NCBI RefSeq assembly: GCF_028198145.1
Contig: NZ_CP116338.1
Span: 124,001-188,000 of the forward strand
Direction of reading: 5' to 3'
From: Microbacterium sp. nov. GSS16
Lineage (GTDB): Bacteria > Actinomycetota > Actinomycetes > Actinomycetales > Microbacteriaceae
DNA: 64,000 bases
Shown: one piece after another, positions 43,849 through 52,134 of the stretch
Position numbering within the stretch: position 1 is the first letter of the stretch
How the letters are laid out: the number at the start of each line of letters is the position of its first letter
Position numbers and translations under genes: made by a program
Notes under the pieces: model-generated
Told to the model about the DNA's origin: nothing
The model's input: the letters and a program-made list of their open reading frames with translations, nothing else
The model's database searches: none

Positions 43849-44726
43849 CGCAGGAATTCCAGAAGTGAGGGCTGCAGCACACGGCCGGTGACCGCGAGCG
43901 CGGAACGGTAGACGAGCTCCTGCGCCTGCAACTGCACGAGCACCTCGACCGAGTCGACGTCTTCGACCGCCGCTCGTCGTGCCTCGAGTGAGACCGCGTT
44001 CTGCACTGTCGCCTCCTTGGCTCGCTCCATCTGCGCCTGCCGGGCTCCGACCGACCCCTGCACACTCAGCATGGCATCGCGTCGCTGATCGATCTCGTTC
44101 AGTCGGGGGCCGACGTTCACTCCGCTGCGCAGGTCGGTGACGATCCGACCGATCAGGTTGAACACCGAGTCGTCCCCGCTGCCGAAGACGGCGGCCCCGT
44201 CTGTGTCGACGCGAATGGACGCCTCATCCGACACGCGGCGCACGACCTCCGCGTCGGGGAGTCCGCTGAAGTCGCCGTACGAGTCGAAGGCAGCCCGGTC
44301 GGAGGTGCCGGCGAAGACCGAGCGCCCCAGCAGCGTGGTGTTCGCCTGCGCGAGCAGCTCATCACGGATGCCCTCGAGCTCGACGGCGATGGCCTCTTTC
44401 GCCGTGGCGTCCATCGCGCCGTCGTTCGCCCCCTGCACGGTGAGGTTGCGGGCGCGGGCGAGCAGCGCGGTGCTCGCGCTGATCGCCGAATCGGCGGTGG
44501 CGAGCCACGCGATGCCGTCGTCGATGTTGCGAGCGTGCTGATCGGTGCGACGCTGCTCGGCGTGCAGCCGCAGCGTGGTGGCCGCAGCGTTCGGGTCGTC
44601 GGAGGGGGCGAGGAAGGCCCGCTGCGAGTTCGCCTGCTCCTGCAGTCGCGACAGCTCCGAGAGGTTCGCCTGCAGCTGGCGCATGGCCGTCTGGGTCATG
44701 GATGACGCGGTCACGCGAGAGATCAT
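43845..44726 (-). CDS. flgL: Flagellar hook-filament junction protein FlgL
   Basis: 293 residues with flagellin-like coiled ends. The N-terminus is ISRVTASSMTQTAMRQLQAN and SRLQEQANSQRAFLAPSDDP; the C-terminal helix ends VTGRVLQPSLLEFLR. It forms the second junction layer between hook and filament, on top of FlgK, and is exported by the flagellar secretion system. It lies 13 bases after flgK and overlaps fliW. Confidence 0.92.
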   Translation of the reverse strand: MISRVTASSMTQTAMRQLQANLSELSRLQEQANSQRAFLAPSDDPNAAATTLRLHAEQRRTDQHARNIDDGIAWLATADSAISASTALLARARNLTVQGANDGAMDATAKEAIAVELEGIRDELLAQANTTLLGRSVFAGTSDRAAFDSYGDFSGLPDAEVVRRVSDEASIRVDTDGAAVFGSGDDSVFNLIGRIVTDLRSGVNVGPRLNEIDQRRDAMLSVQGSVGARQAQMERAKEATVQNAVSLEARRAAVEDVDSVEVLVQLQAQELVYRSALAVTGRVLQPSLLEFLR

Positions 44727-44739
44727 GGTCGTCCTCCTC

Positions 44740-46149
44740 CTAGCGGCCCACGAGTCCGGTGCGGTTGATGAGCACGTCGAGCGACTCGTCGACGGCCGTC
44801 AGCACGCGGGCAGCCGCCTGGTAGGCGGTCTGGTAGGTGAGCAGGCTGATGGTCTCCTCGTCACCGTCGACGCCGGCGACCGAGCGCTGTGCGCCGATCG
44901 CGGCCACCGAGGCGACGTCAGAGAGCTTCGCCCGCTGGATGTCTCCTGCGGTGGCGACCGCGAACCCGGCCACGGCCTTGCCCCAGATCGAGTCTGGCCC
45001 GCCGGGTTTGCGGCCGAGCTGCGAGATCGCGTCGGCGTTCCCGGCGTCGAGCGGGCCACCTCCTGGCTTCGCAACGGCGAGACCGGATGCCGTCTGCACC
45101 GCGACGGTCAATCCGAGCGCGGCGGGACCGGATGCCGAAAGGGCGAAGAAATCACCGCCGGCCTGTCCCGACGCGGTCGCTCCGAGCTGGTGCTGGGCGT
45201 TGACGTCCGTGGCGAGGGCGGTGGCCATCGTGTTGTACGACTGCGCGAGGCCCGCGAGGGTTCCGCCGTCCTTCGCAGGCGCGAGCACACTCAGCATCCC
45301 GCCCAGCTCGCCGCCCTGGATCGACGCGACGAACCCGTCGGCTCCGCTCCACGACACCGACAGCGCTCCAGGCTGGTCGATGGTGGTCGGGCCGGTGAGC
45401 GCCAGTGATCGGGCATCCCCTCCCGCGACGAGGGCATTGCCGTCGATGCGCACCGTCATCGTGCCGTCTGGCTCGAGCGTGCCCTTGGCGCCGGCCAGCC
45501 GCGCGGCGGTCTGCACGAGCACATCACGCTGATCGATGAGCTCATTGACCGAGCGACCTGCGCCGAGCGCATCGCGGATCTCGGTGTTCAGCTGAGCGAT
45601 CTGCGTCGCCGCTGTGTTGATCTGGGCGACCGCACGTTCTGCGGACTGCCTGCCATCGGTCCACTGCGCGGCCACGGCGCGATAGCCGCCCGCGATCTGG
45701 GCCGTCAGTTCGACGGCCGACTGCAGCACGGTCGCTGCGGCCGCACCCTGATCGGGGGTGTTCCCGAGGTCCTGCCACGAGTTCCAGAACTGCGTGAGAC
45801 GCGCCGCGAGGCCGTGCTCGGTCGGCTCGGCGAGCGCGGTCTCGGCCGTGGTGGCTGCGAGCGCGCGGGCCGACCAGAATCCGGCGGCGGAGGCGGTGTC
45901 GCGAACGCGGGCGTCGAGAAGCGCATCGCCGAGGCGAGCGATGCCGTCGACCGAGACGCCATGGCCGGGCAGGGCGCCCATGCTGAACCTGCCCGATTGG
46001 GCGACTGCGGCGATCGCCGACGTGCTCACCCGCTGCCGGGTGTACCCCTCGGTCGCCTGGTTGGCGATGTTCTGCCCCACGACGTCCATGCCGCGACGAG
46101 CGGCGGCGAGAGCGCTGGCTGCGGTGCCGAGCCCGCTGAAAGTCGACAT
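44740..46149 (-). CDS. flgK: Flagellar hook-associated protein FlgK
   Basis: 469 residues, typical for Gram-positives. N-terminal TFSGLGTAASALAAARRGMD, followed by QNIANQATEGYTRQRV, is the rod/hook-protein motif; the C-terminus has SLLTYQTAYQAAARVLTAVD. It connects hook and filament. ATG 46149 follows GAGGAAC; the open frame further upstream is antisense-like flgN sequence. It starts five bases after the flgN stop. Confidence 0.94.
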   Translation of the reverse strand: MSTFSGLGTAASALAAARRGMDVVGQNIANQATEGYTRQRVSTSAIAAVAQSGRFSMGALPGHGVSVDGIARLGDALLDARVRDTASAAGFWSARALAATTAETALAEPTEHGLAARLTQFWNSWQDLGNTPDQGAAAATVLQSAVELTAQIAGGYRAVAAQWTDGRQSAERAVAQINTAATQIAQLNTEIRDALGAGRSVNELIDQRDVLVQTAARLAGAKGTLEPDGTMTVRIDGNALVAGGDARSLALTGPTTIDQPGALSVSWSGADGFVASIQGGELGGMLSVLAPAKDGGTLAGLAQSYNTMATALATDVNAQHQLGATASGQAGGDFFALSASGPAALGLTVAVQTASGLAVAKPGGGPLDAGNADAISQLGRKPGGPDSIWGKAVAGFAVATAGDIQRAKLSDVASVAAIGAQRSVAGVDGDEETISLLTYQTAYQAAARVLTAVDESLDVLINRTGLVGR

Positions 46150-46154
46150 GTTCC

Positions 46155-46637
46155 TCACATCTCCGTGTCGATGATGCGCGCGGAGCTCTCTCTCGCGCGC
46201 TCGCCGTGGGTGGTGTACTCGCCGGTGTCGTCTCCGAGCCCGGCGATCGTCTCCTGCGTGGCGCGCATGACGGCACGCAGCTGCTCGGAGTTGGCGTCGC
46301 TCAACCGTCCGATCTCGTCGGTCAGCTTGGTGAGGGCGCTCAGGTGGTCGGTGAGCACGTCCCCCCATGCCCCCTTCGGCGCGCTGTCGATCAGCTGGCG
46401 GATGCCCGCATCCTGCGGCGCTCCCCATTCCTCAGCGAGGTTCTCGGCCTCGACGACGCGGGCGATGCTCGCGGAACGAAGCCCCTCGAGAACCTGCTCG
46501 ATCTCGCGCGTCGCGAAGTGCATCCAGCGCGAACGGCCGGCGGCGAGCAGCAGCTCCTGCTCCTCCAGCTTGAACAGCAGAAGCTCGAGCAGTTCGCGCT
46601 CGCGCCACAGCTGCATCGACAACTCGTTGGCTCCCAT
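46155..46637 (-). CDS. flgN: Flagellar export chaperone FlgN
   Basis: 160 residues, all-helical. The N-terminal helices (LSMQLWRERELLELLLFKLE) are typical of FlgN-family chaperones, and a long C-terminal helix (EIGRLSDANSEQLRAVMRAT) precedes a disordered end. FlgN holds FlgK and FlgL before export, fitting its place directly upstream of them. ATG 46637 follows GGGGAAGAGAG. A FliA-type promoter lies 64-90 bases upstream. Confidence 0.82.
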   Translation of the reverse strand: MGANELSMQLWRERELLELLLFKLEEQELLLAAGRSRWMHFATREIEQVLEGLRSASIARVVEAENLAEEWGAPQDAGIRQLIDSAPKGAWGDVLTDHLSALTKLTDEIGRLSDANSEQLRAVMRATQETIAGLGDDTGEYTTHGERARESSARIIDTEM

Positions 46638-46700
46638 TGACTCTCTTCCCCAGTGTGCTTCCCCAGCGGACAACGGGTCGTGCGACCCGTCAGCATCTAG

Positions 46701-46727
46701 CTATCGACCGCCTCCACATAATTGTTA
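46701..46727 (-). promoter_or_regulatory. Predicted FliA (sigma-28) promoter of flgN-flgK-flgL-fliW
   Basis: Minus strand: TAAC (46727-46724), 15-base spacer, GTCGATAG (46708-46701). It differs by one base from the two other sites of this form in the flagellar locus. Confidence 0.65.
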
Positions 46728-46841
46728 TCCGGATGCTGTGGGTATTTCTCCCCATGCCGCTAGTATTCAGAACGTGGTAGGGGGGGACCGACCATATTCG
46801 GGGCTGAGGGGCCTCGGTATTCGTACGGAGAGGCCACTGCC

Positions 46842-47648
46842 ATGACGACTCGTGACGAGCGCAATCGGCTCATCGAGGAGAACCTGCCACTGGTGGGGTA
46901 CCTGGCCTCTGAGACGCACGCGCGCGCGACGCACGTGCCGCGCGAGGAGCTGGCGTCGGCCGGCGCCCTCGCCCTCGTAACCGCCGCCGACGCGTTCGAC
47001 GCATCACTGGGTGTGCCGTTCGGAGCCTACGCTCGTCGGCGCATCCTCGGCGCGTTCGCCGACGAGATGCGCTCGATGGACTGGGCGACCCGTGGCATCC
47101 GTCGTCGCATCAAAGAGACCACCGCTGTGCAGGAGACGCTGTCGGCGGCGCTCGGCCGCCAGGCGTCTGTCGCCGAGATCGCGACCACGATGGGCGTCTC
47201 GCACGACGAGGTGACCGGGGCGCTTGCCGATGCCGGGCGCACGATGACGACGCTCGACGAGGTTTACGAATCCGACCTGGCCTCGATCACCCCACTGCCC
47301 GAGGAGTCGGCCGTCGTCTCCGAGCGCCGCGCCGTGCTCGAGCACGCCATCGCGGCGCTGCCCGAGCGGATGCGGTCGATCGTGCACGCCGTGTACATCG
47401 ACGAGCGCCCGGTGAAGGAGATCGCCGAAGAGCTGGGCGTCTCGCACTCCGCCGTGTCGCAGCAGCGCGCCGAGGCTATCCGTCTGCTTCGGGATGCCCT
47501 GGAGCGGTACTACCGCGATGGGCAGGAGGCGCCGACGACATCACGCGTCTCGGCATCGGTTCGCGAGGGATTCTTCGCGCGCATCGCCGAGACCGGTGGG
47601 GCACGCATCGCCCGTGCCCTCGCGGCGCCGGAGCCGGTCGCGACCTGA
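46842..47648 (+). CDS. fliA: Flagellar sigma factor FliA/WhiG type
   Basis: 268 residues. Region 2 is RNRLIEENLPLVGYLASE through FGAYARRRILGAFADEMRSMDW, the latter characteristic of FliA/WhiG. Region 3 contains GRQASVAEIATTMGVSHDEV, and region 4 ends with VKEIAEELGVSHSAVSQQRA. It directs RNA polymerase to late flagellar promoters; three matching sites are nearby (46701, 47653, 50999). ATG 46842 begins the rightward flagellar block. The 204-base divergent gap with flgN carries its own promoter, which I could not assign with confidence. The 45-residue C-terminal extension beyond region 4 is unusual but featureless. Confidence 0.9.
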   Translation: MTTRDERNRLIEENLPLVGYLASETHARATHVPREELASAGALALVTAADAFDASLGVPFGAYARRRILGAFADEMRSMDWATRGIRRRIKETTAVQETLSAALGRQASVAEIATTMGVSHDEVTGALADAGRTMTTLDEVYESDLASITPLPEESAVVSERRAVLEHAIAALPERMRSIVHAVYIDERPVKEIAEELGVSHSAVSQQRAEAIRLLRDALERYYRDGQEAPTTSRVSASVREGFFARIAETGGARIARALAAPEPVAT

Positions 47649-47652
47649 CGGC

Positions 47653-47679
47653 TAACGACCCGCGTTCATCCGCCGATAG
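47653..47679 (+). promoter_or_regulatory. Predicted FliA promoter of flagellin
   Basis: TAAC (47653-47656), 15-base spacer, GCCGATAG (47672-47679), 57 bases before the flagellin ATG. Same form as the site at 50999. Confidence 0.75.
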
Positions 47680-47736
47680 GTGTGGGTGGAGCCCACGGAC
47701 GGGCTCCGTACGAATCCCATCACGGAGGAACACAAC

Positions 47737-48870
47737 ATGGGTATGCAGATCAACACCAACGTGTCGGCGCTCAACGCCTACCGCAACCTGTCGTCGACGC
47801 AGAACGACCTGTCGAAGTCGCTCGAGAAGCTCTCGAGCGGTCTGCGCATCAACCGCGCTGCCGACGACGCAGCGGGTCTGGCGATCTCCGAGGGCCTGCG
47901 CTCGCAGGTCAACGGTCTGAACGTCGCGGCACGCAACGCCCAGGACGGCATCTCGGTCATCCAGACCGCGGAAGGCGCCCTGACCGAGGTCCACTCCATC
48001 CTGCAGCGCATGCGCGACCTCGCGGTGCAGGCCGGAAACGACTCCAACAACCCCAAGTCGCGTGACGCGATCACGAAGGAGGCCACGCAGCTCTCCGCCG
48101 AGCTGAAGCGTATCGGCGACTCGACCAACTTCAACGGCATCAAGCTGCTCGACGGCAGCGCCAACCTGAGCTTCCAGGTCGGCGCGAACGGCGAGGCCGC
48201 GAGCCGCATCGGCGTGAACCTCACCGGCGCGAACGTGACTGGCATCGCCAACTCGCTGACCGTCGGCGCATCGGGCACGAGCTTCGCGGTCGCGACGCCG
48301 ACCCTCGTCACCGGTGCACAGTCGTTCGCCGTCACGAACACGGACGGCAGCACGAGCACCGTCGGCGTCACGCTCGGCACAGCCGGCACTTACAACACGG
48401 TTCAGGACGTCGCGGACGCGCTGAACAGCAGCGACAGTTTCAGCGCCGTCCTGAGCGCCTCGGTTGACTCAACCAACCAGCTCGTCGTCACCTCGCTGAA
48501 CGGAGGATCCGTTGCGGTAACCGCGCCCGGTACCGGACTCGCTGCTGGTACGCCGGGCTCGGCTGGTGCACTCAACTTCACCACCTCTGGGGGCGCTGCC
48601 AACGCGATCACGCTGCTCGACGCACAGATCGAGTCGGTCTCTTCTGCTCGTGCCGACCTCGGTGCGATCCAGAACCGCTTCGAGTCGACGATTAACAGCC
48701 TCAAGGTCTCGGCAGAGAACCTTTCGGCTGCTGAGAGCCGCATCCGCGAGACGGACATGGCGTCGGAGATGGTCAAGTTCACGGCGAAGAACATCCTGTC
48801 GCAGGCCGGAACCGCCATGCTGGCCCAGGCCAACCAGTCGACCCAGGGCGTGCTGCAGCTGCTGCGCTGA
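47737..48870 (+). CDS. fliC: Flagellin
   Basis: 377 residues. Conserved D0/D1 ends: MQINTNVSALNAYRNLSSTQ with SGLRINRAADDAAGLAISEG at the N-terminus, and AESRIRETDMASEMVKFTAK then AQANQSTQGVLQLLR at the C-terminus. The middle (about 170-285) is a variable Thr/Ser/Gly-rich domain of surface-exposed type. It polymerises into the filament after export. ATG 47737 follows GGAGGAA. A strong terminator after the gene separates it from fliD, allowing high flagellin expression from its own FliA promoter. Confidence 0.96.
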   Translation: MGMQINTNVSALNAYRNLSSTQNDLSKSLEKLSSGLRINRAADDAAGLAISEGLRSQVNGLNVAARNAQDGISVIQTAEGALTEVHSILQRMRDLAVQAGNDSNNPKSRDAITKEATQLSAELKRIGDSTNFNGIKLLDGSANLSFQVGANGEAASRIGVNLTGANVTGIANSLTVGASGTSFAVATPTLVTGAQSFAVTNTDGSTSTVGVTLGTAGTYNTVQDVADALNSSDSFSAVLSASVDSTNQLVVTSLNGGSVAVTAPGTGLAAGTPGSAGALNFTTSGGAANAITLLDAQIESVSSARADLGAIQNRFESTINSLKVSAENLSAAESRIRETDMASEMVKFTAKNILSQAGTAMLAQANQSTQGVLQLLR

Positions 48871-48884
48871 TCCTGATCGACCGT

Positions 48885-48917
48885 CCCCGGGTGAGCGACC
48901 CGAACGCTCACCCGGGG
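48885..48917 (+). terminator. Terminator of the flagellin gene
   Basis: A perfect 13-bp stem (48885-48897 with 48905-48917) around a 7-base loop, 14 bases after the stop. Partial read-through may supply fliD. Confidence 0.75.
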
Positions 48918-48939
48918 TCACCCGCTCCGAAAGGCTGGC

Positions 48940-50322
48940 ATGGCACTCTCGCTCGACGGTCTGGTCTCAGGCCTGAACACGACAGACCTCATCAAGGCCA
49001 TGATGGACGTGCACTCCATCCCCAAGAACCTGCTGAAGTCGAAGATCGCCGACAAGGGCGTCGTCATCTCGAATCTGCAGTCCCTGAACGCCTCTCTGCA
49101 GGATCTCGCCACGAAGGCGAATACCGCGAGCGTTCCCGGCGCCATGACCGCCTTCACCGCCACGTCCTCGGCGAACACCGTGAAAGTCACCGCGGGAGCC
49201 GACGCCACCCCGGGCGCCATAGACATCGTCGTGGATCACGCCGCCCAGCGGCACTCGGTCGTCTCCGCGCCTCTCGCCGCCTGGCCGGATGAGCCGCCCG
49301 TGATCACTCTGCAGAACTCGAAGGGCGAGCGCGTCGAGGTCACTGCCGCGTCGACGTCGATGCAGGACGTCGCGAAGGCGATCAACCAGGCCGGCTTCGG
49401 CGTGAGGGCCACGGCGGTGAGTGCAGGGACGAGCGCCGACGGAACTCCCCTGTACCGCTTGCAGCTGAACGCCGCAGAACTTGGAGCGGGCGGCACCTTC
49501 ACTGTGTTGCGCGGCGACGTCGCCTCCGTCGAGGCCGGGAACGCCGCAGACATCCTCGCCGATCCCCGCGCCGCGACGGTCTCGACCGGGGCCGACGCGC
49601 AGGTGCGGCTCTGGGCAGGCACCGCCGCCGAGCAGATCGTCACCTCCTCGAACGGCACCTTCACCGGGCTCCTCCCCGGCGTCGACGTGACCGTCACTGC
49701 CACCTCGACCGATCCCATCACGGTCACCGTCGCGACCGACAGCGCCGCTCAGGCGAAGGCGCACGAGGCGTTCGTCGCGCAGATCGCGAAGATGCTCAGC
49801 GGCATCGACAAGGGCTCAACCGCGACCGTTCCCGCTGGCGCGGGCGAGACGACGACCCTCGGTGTGTTCACCGGCGACAGCACCGTGCGCGCGCTGCGGC
49901 GCGGGCTGGCGGATGCGGTGCAGTACCCGGTCGACGGCGTCTCTCCCTCGACGATGGGCATCTCGATCGACCGATACGGCGTGCTGTCGTTCGATCAGGA
50001 GCGGTTCACCAAGGCTCTCGTCGAGAATCCCGAGCAGGTCGCCGCCACCTTCTCCGGGCTCGCCACCCGCGTGGAGGAGGTCGCGAAGAGCTACTCCGAC
50101 AAGCACGATGGCCTGCTCACCGCGCGCATCACCGGCCAGCAGAACGAGGTCGATGCCCTCGGCGAGCAGGTCGAGCGCTGGGATGTCCGCCTCGCGCAGC
50201 GCAAGACCACACTCGAGCGCACCTACGCGCAGCTCGAGGTGCAGCTGTCGCGCATGCAGTCCCAGTCGTCGTATCTGACCTCGCAGCTCTCGGCGCTGAC
50301 GCCGAAGCAGAACGGATCGTGA
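48940..50322 (+). CDS. fliD: Flagellar filament cap protein FliD
   Basis: 460 residues. The N-terminus (LSLDGLVSGLNTTDLIKAMM) and the C-terminal coiled coil (VDALGEQVERWDVRLAQRKT, then LEVQLSRMQSQSSYLTSQLS) are typical of FliD, the pentameric cap that folds flagellin at the filament tip. ATG 48940 is preceded by GAAAGG. fliS begins inside its stop codon. Confidence 0.93.
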   Translation: MALSLDGLVSGLNTTDLIKAMMDVHSIPKNLLKSKIADKGVVISNLQSLNASLQDLATKANTASVPGAMTAFTATSSANTVKVTAGADATPGAIDIVVDHAAQRHSVVSAPLAAWPDEPPVITLQNSKGERVEVTAASTSMQDVAKAINQAGFGVRATAVSAGTSADGTPLYRLQLNAAELGAGGTFTVLRGDVASVEAGNAADILADPRAATVSTGADAQVRLWAGTAAEQIVTSSNGTFTGLLPGVDVTVTATSTDPITVTVATDSAAQAKAHEAFVAQIAKMLSGIDKGSTATVPAGAGETTTLGVFTGDSTVRALRRGLADAVQYPVDGVSPSTMGISIDRYGVLSFDQERFTKALVENPEQVAATFSGLATRVEEVAKSYSDKHDGLLTARITGQQNEVDALGEQVERWDVRLAQRKTTLERTYAQLEVQLSRMQSQSSYLTSQLSALTPKQNGS

Positions 50323-50729
50323 ACATGAACGCAGCACTCAAGGCGCAGCAGCGCTACCGCGAGCTCGCCATCCTCTCGGCCGGCCCCGAGCGTCTGCTCA
50401 CCATGCTGTACGACCGGCTGCTGCTCGACATCGAGCGCGGCGAAGCCGCGCAGCGCGCCGGCGACTGGGCCGAGGCGAACACGCAGCTGCAGCACGCGCA
50501 GTCGATCGTCACCGAGCTGACCGCATCGCTCACCGACAGCTGGGAGGGCAGCGCCGGACTGCGCGGCATCTACACCTTCCTCACGCAGACCCTCATCGGC
50601 GCGAACATCGGCCGCGATCCCGAGCGCGCCCGCACCTGCGCCGAGCTGGTGGCCCCGTTGCGCGAGGCGTGGCACGCCGCCGCCGAGTCGATGACGCCGG
50701 CCGAGTCGACGGTCGCCGCCCGGGCATGA
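50319..50729 (+). CDS. fliS: Flagellar export chaperone FliS
   Basis: 136 residues with the FliS pattern AALKAQQRYRELAILSAGPE and LLTMLYDRLLLDIERGEAA, then ANTQLQHAQSIVTELTASL. FliS caps the C-terminus of flagellin to prevent polymerisation in the cytoplasm. GTG 50319 overlaps the fliD stop (GTGA); ATG 50325 is the alternative. Its own stop overlaps the next gene. Confidence 0.92.
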   Translation: MNMNAALKAQQRYRELAILSAGPERLLTMLYDRLLLDIERGEAAQRAGDWAEANTQLQHAQSIVTELTASLTDSWEGSAGLRGIYTFLTQTLIGANIGRDPERARTCAELVAPLREAWHAAAESMTPAESTVAARA

Positions 50730-50992
50730 GCGGCACGGAATGGGCCGCGTTCTTCGACCGCCTCGAACGCGAGCTCGATGACGCCGAGCTGATGGCCGAG
50801 CCCTGGCACCCGCCAACAACGCCGATGCCGGCGGAGTTCGCCGATCGGGCTCGCGCCCTGCTGCTGCGGCAGCAGGATCGGATCGCCGACATCCGCCGCC
50901 AGCAGGACGCCGTCGCCCACCAGCTCGTGACGCTGCGTCGTGTGCCGGATGCCCGTGCCGACGCCTCCGCATATCTCGACGTCGTCGGCTGA
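50726..50992 (+). CDS. Small FliT-position flagellar protein
   Basis: 88 residues, not recognised by sequence. It is helical and charged (FFDRLERELDDAELMAEPWH, then ADRARALLLRQQDRIADIRR). Its place directly after fliS, with an ATGA overlap, is where many flagellar loci carry FliT or a FliT-like export chaperone, and size and helicity agree. I give no symbol because no specific FliT motif is visible. Confidence 0.65.
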   Translation: MSGTEWAAFFDRLERELDDAELMAEPWHPPTTPMPAEFADRARALLLRQQDRIADIRRQQDAVAHQLVTLRRVPDARADASAYLDVVG

Positions 50993-50998
50993 GCCGCC

Positions 50999-51025
50999 TA
51001 ACGAATCCGTACGATCCGCCGATAG
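50999..51025 (+). promoter_or_regulatory. Predicted FliA promoter of flgB and following genes
   Basis: TAAC (50999-51002), 15-base spacer, GCCGATAG (51018-51025), 76 bases before the flgB GTG. The surrounding CCTAACGA and ATCCGCCGATAG also match the flagellin site. Confidence 0.75.
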
Positions 51026-51101
51026 AGCCTGACGAGCAGGGAGCGCTCGCAAGAATCGGCCACGGATAGGCCTCACCTCACCGACGGATGGAAGCCGGTT
51101 C

Positions 51102-51443
51102 GTGTTCGATTCTGTGACCATGTCCGCGCTCTCGAGCGCGCTCGACGGCCTCTCGCTGCGCCAGCGCGCGATCGCCGACAACATCGCCAACATCAACACC
51201 CCCGACTATCACGCCAAGCGCGTGCAGTTCGAGGACGCTCTGGCTGACGCCGTCAGGGCGGGCCACGGCCGGGCATCCGCCACCGTCGGCGAATCCCTCG
51301 AGCCGACCCGCCTCAACGGCAACAACGTCAACCTCGACACCGAGACGCTCTCGAGCATCGACACGATGCTGCGCTACCAGTTCGCCACGCAGGCGATCAA
51401 CGGCTCGTTCTCGTCCCTGCGCGCAGCGATGAGGACGTCATGA
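51102..51443 (+). CDS. flgB: Flagellar basal-body rod protein FlgB
   Basis: 113 residues. The rod-protein motif ALDGLSLRQRAIADNIANIN with NTPDYHAKRVQFEDAL is plain, and the C-terminus (TMLRYQFATQAINGSFSSLR) is the usual FlgB end. It forms the proximal rod. GTG 51102 follows GGAAG by seven bases. First gene of the long rightward operon flgB to flgE, in which nearly every junction overlaps. Confidence 0.93.
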   Translation: MFDSVTMSALSSALDGLSLRQRAIADNIANINTPDYHAKRVQFEDALADAVRAGHGRASATVGESLEPTRLNGNNVNLDTETLSSIDTMLRYQFATQAINGSFSSLRAAMRTS

Positions 51444-51832
51444 CCTTCGACGCGATCGGCATCGCCGGCACCGGACTGACCGCGCACCGCAAGTGGCTCG
51501 ATGCGCTCAGCGACAACATCGCCAACATCAACACAGCCGTCACCCCTGCCGCCCCCGCGTTCCAGGAGCGCTACATCGCGGTCGAGAACAGCGCATCCTC
51601 CCCCGGCGTGTACGTGGCAGGAACCGAGCTCGGCAGCGCCGAGGGGCGCCTCGTGCACCAGCCCGATCACCCGCTCGCCGATGCCGACGGGTACGTCCGC
51701 TACCCCGACATCGACCTCGGCGACCAGATGAGTCAGCTGATCATGGCGCAGCGCGGCTACCAGGCCAGCGCCGGCACGATCGACCGCGTCCGCAACGCGT
51801 ACGAGGCAGCGCTGCAGATCGGGCGCAGCTGA
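51440..51832 (+). CDS. flgC: Flagellar basal-body rod protein FlgC
   Basis: 130 residues. N-terminal FDAIGIAGTGLTAHRKWLDA and LSDNIANINTAV, then the C-terminal helix SQLIMAQRGYQASAGTIDRV. It builds the proximal rod with FlgB and is exported. ATG 51440 overlaps the flgB stop (ATGA). Confidence 0.93.
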   Translation: MTFDAIGIAGTGLTAHRKWLDALSDNIANINTAVTPAAPAFQERYIAVENSASSPGVYVAGTELGSAEGRLVHQPDHPLADADGYVRYPDIDLGDQMSQLIMAQRGYQASAGTIDRVRNAYEAALQIGRS

Positions 51833-52134
51833 TGGATCCGATCTCAAGCATCGACGCGCTCTCGTCTGCGCTGCCAACGTCTCTGACCACCGCTCCGACC
51901 CGCAGCACGGGCGACTCGTCGTTCGCCACCAGCATCACCGGCGCCATCGACGAGCTGCGTGGACTGCAGTCGGAATCAGACGCTCTCAAAGTCGCCGCCG
52001 TGACGGGTGACCTCGACGACATCCACTCGGCAATGATCGCGTCGACCCGCGCAGCCGTCACGCTCGAGCTCGTCGCCGCCGTGCGCAACAAGGGCGTCGA
52101 CGCGTTCAACGAGATCATGCGGATGCAGGCCTGA
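51832..52134 (+). CDS. fliE: Flagellar hook-basal body complex protein FliE
   Basis: 100 residues. The C-terminal half (DLDDIHSAMIASTRAAVTLE and AVRNKGVDAFNEIMRMQA) is diagnostic of FliE, which joins the MS ring to the rod. The N-terminus is low-complexity Ser/Thr. The start overlaps the flgC stop by one base (TGATG), as does its own stop with fliF. Confidence 0.93.
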   Translation: MDPISSIDALSSALPTSLTTAPTRSTGDSSFATSITGAIDELRGLQSESDALKVAAVTGDLDDIHSAMIASTRAAVTLELVAAVRNKGVDAFNEIMRMQA

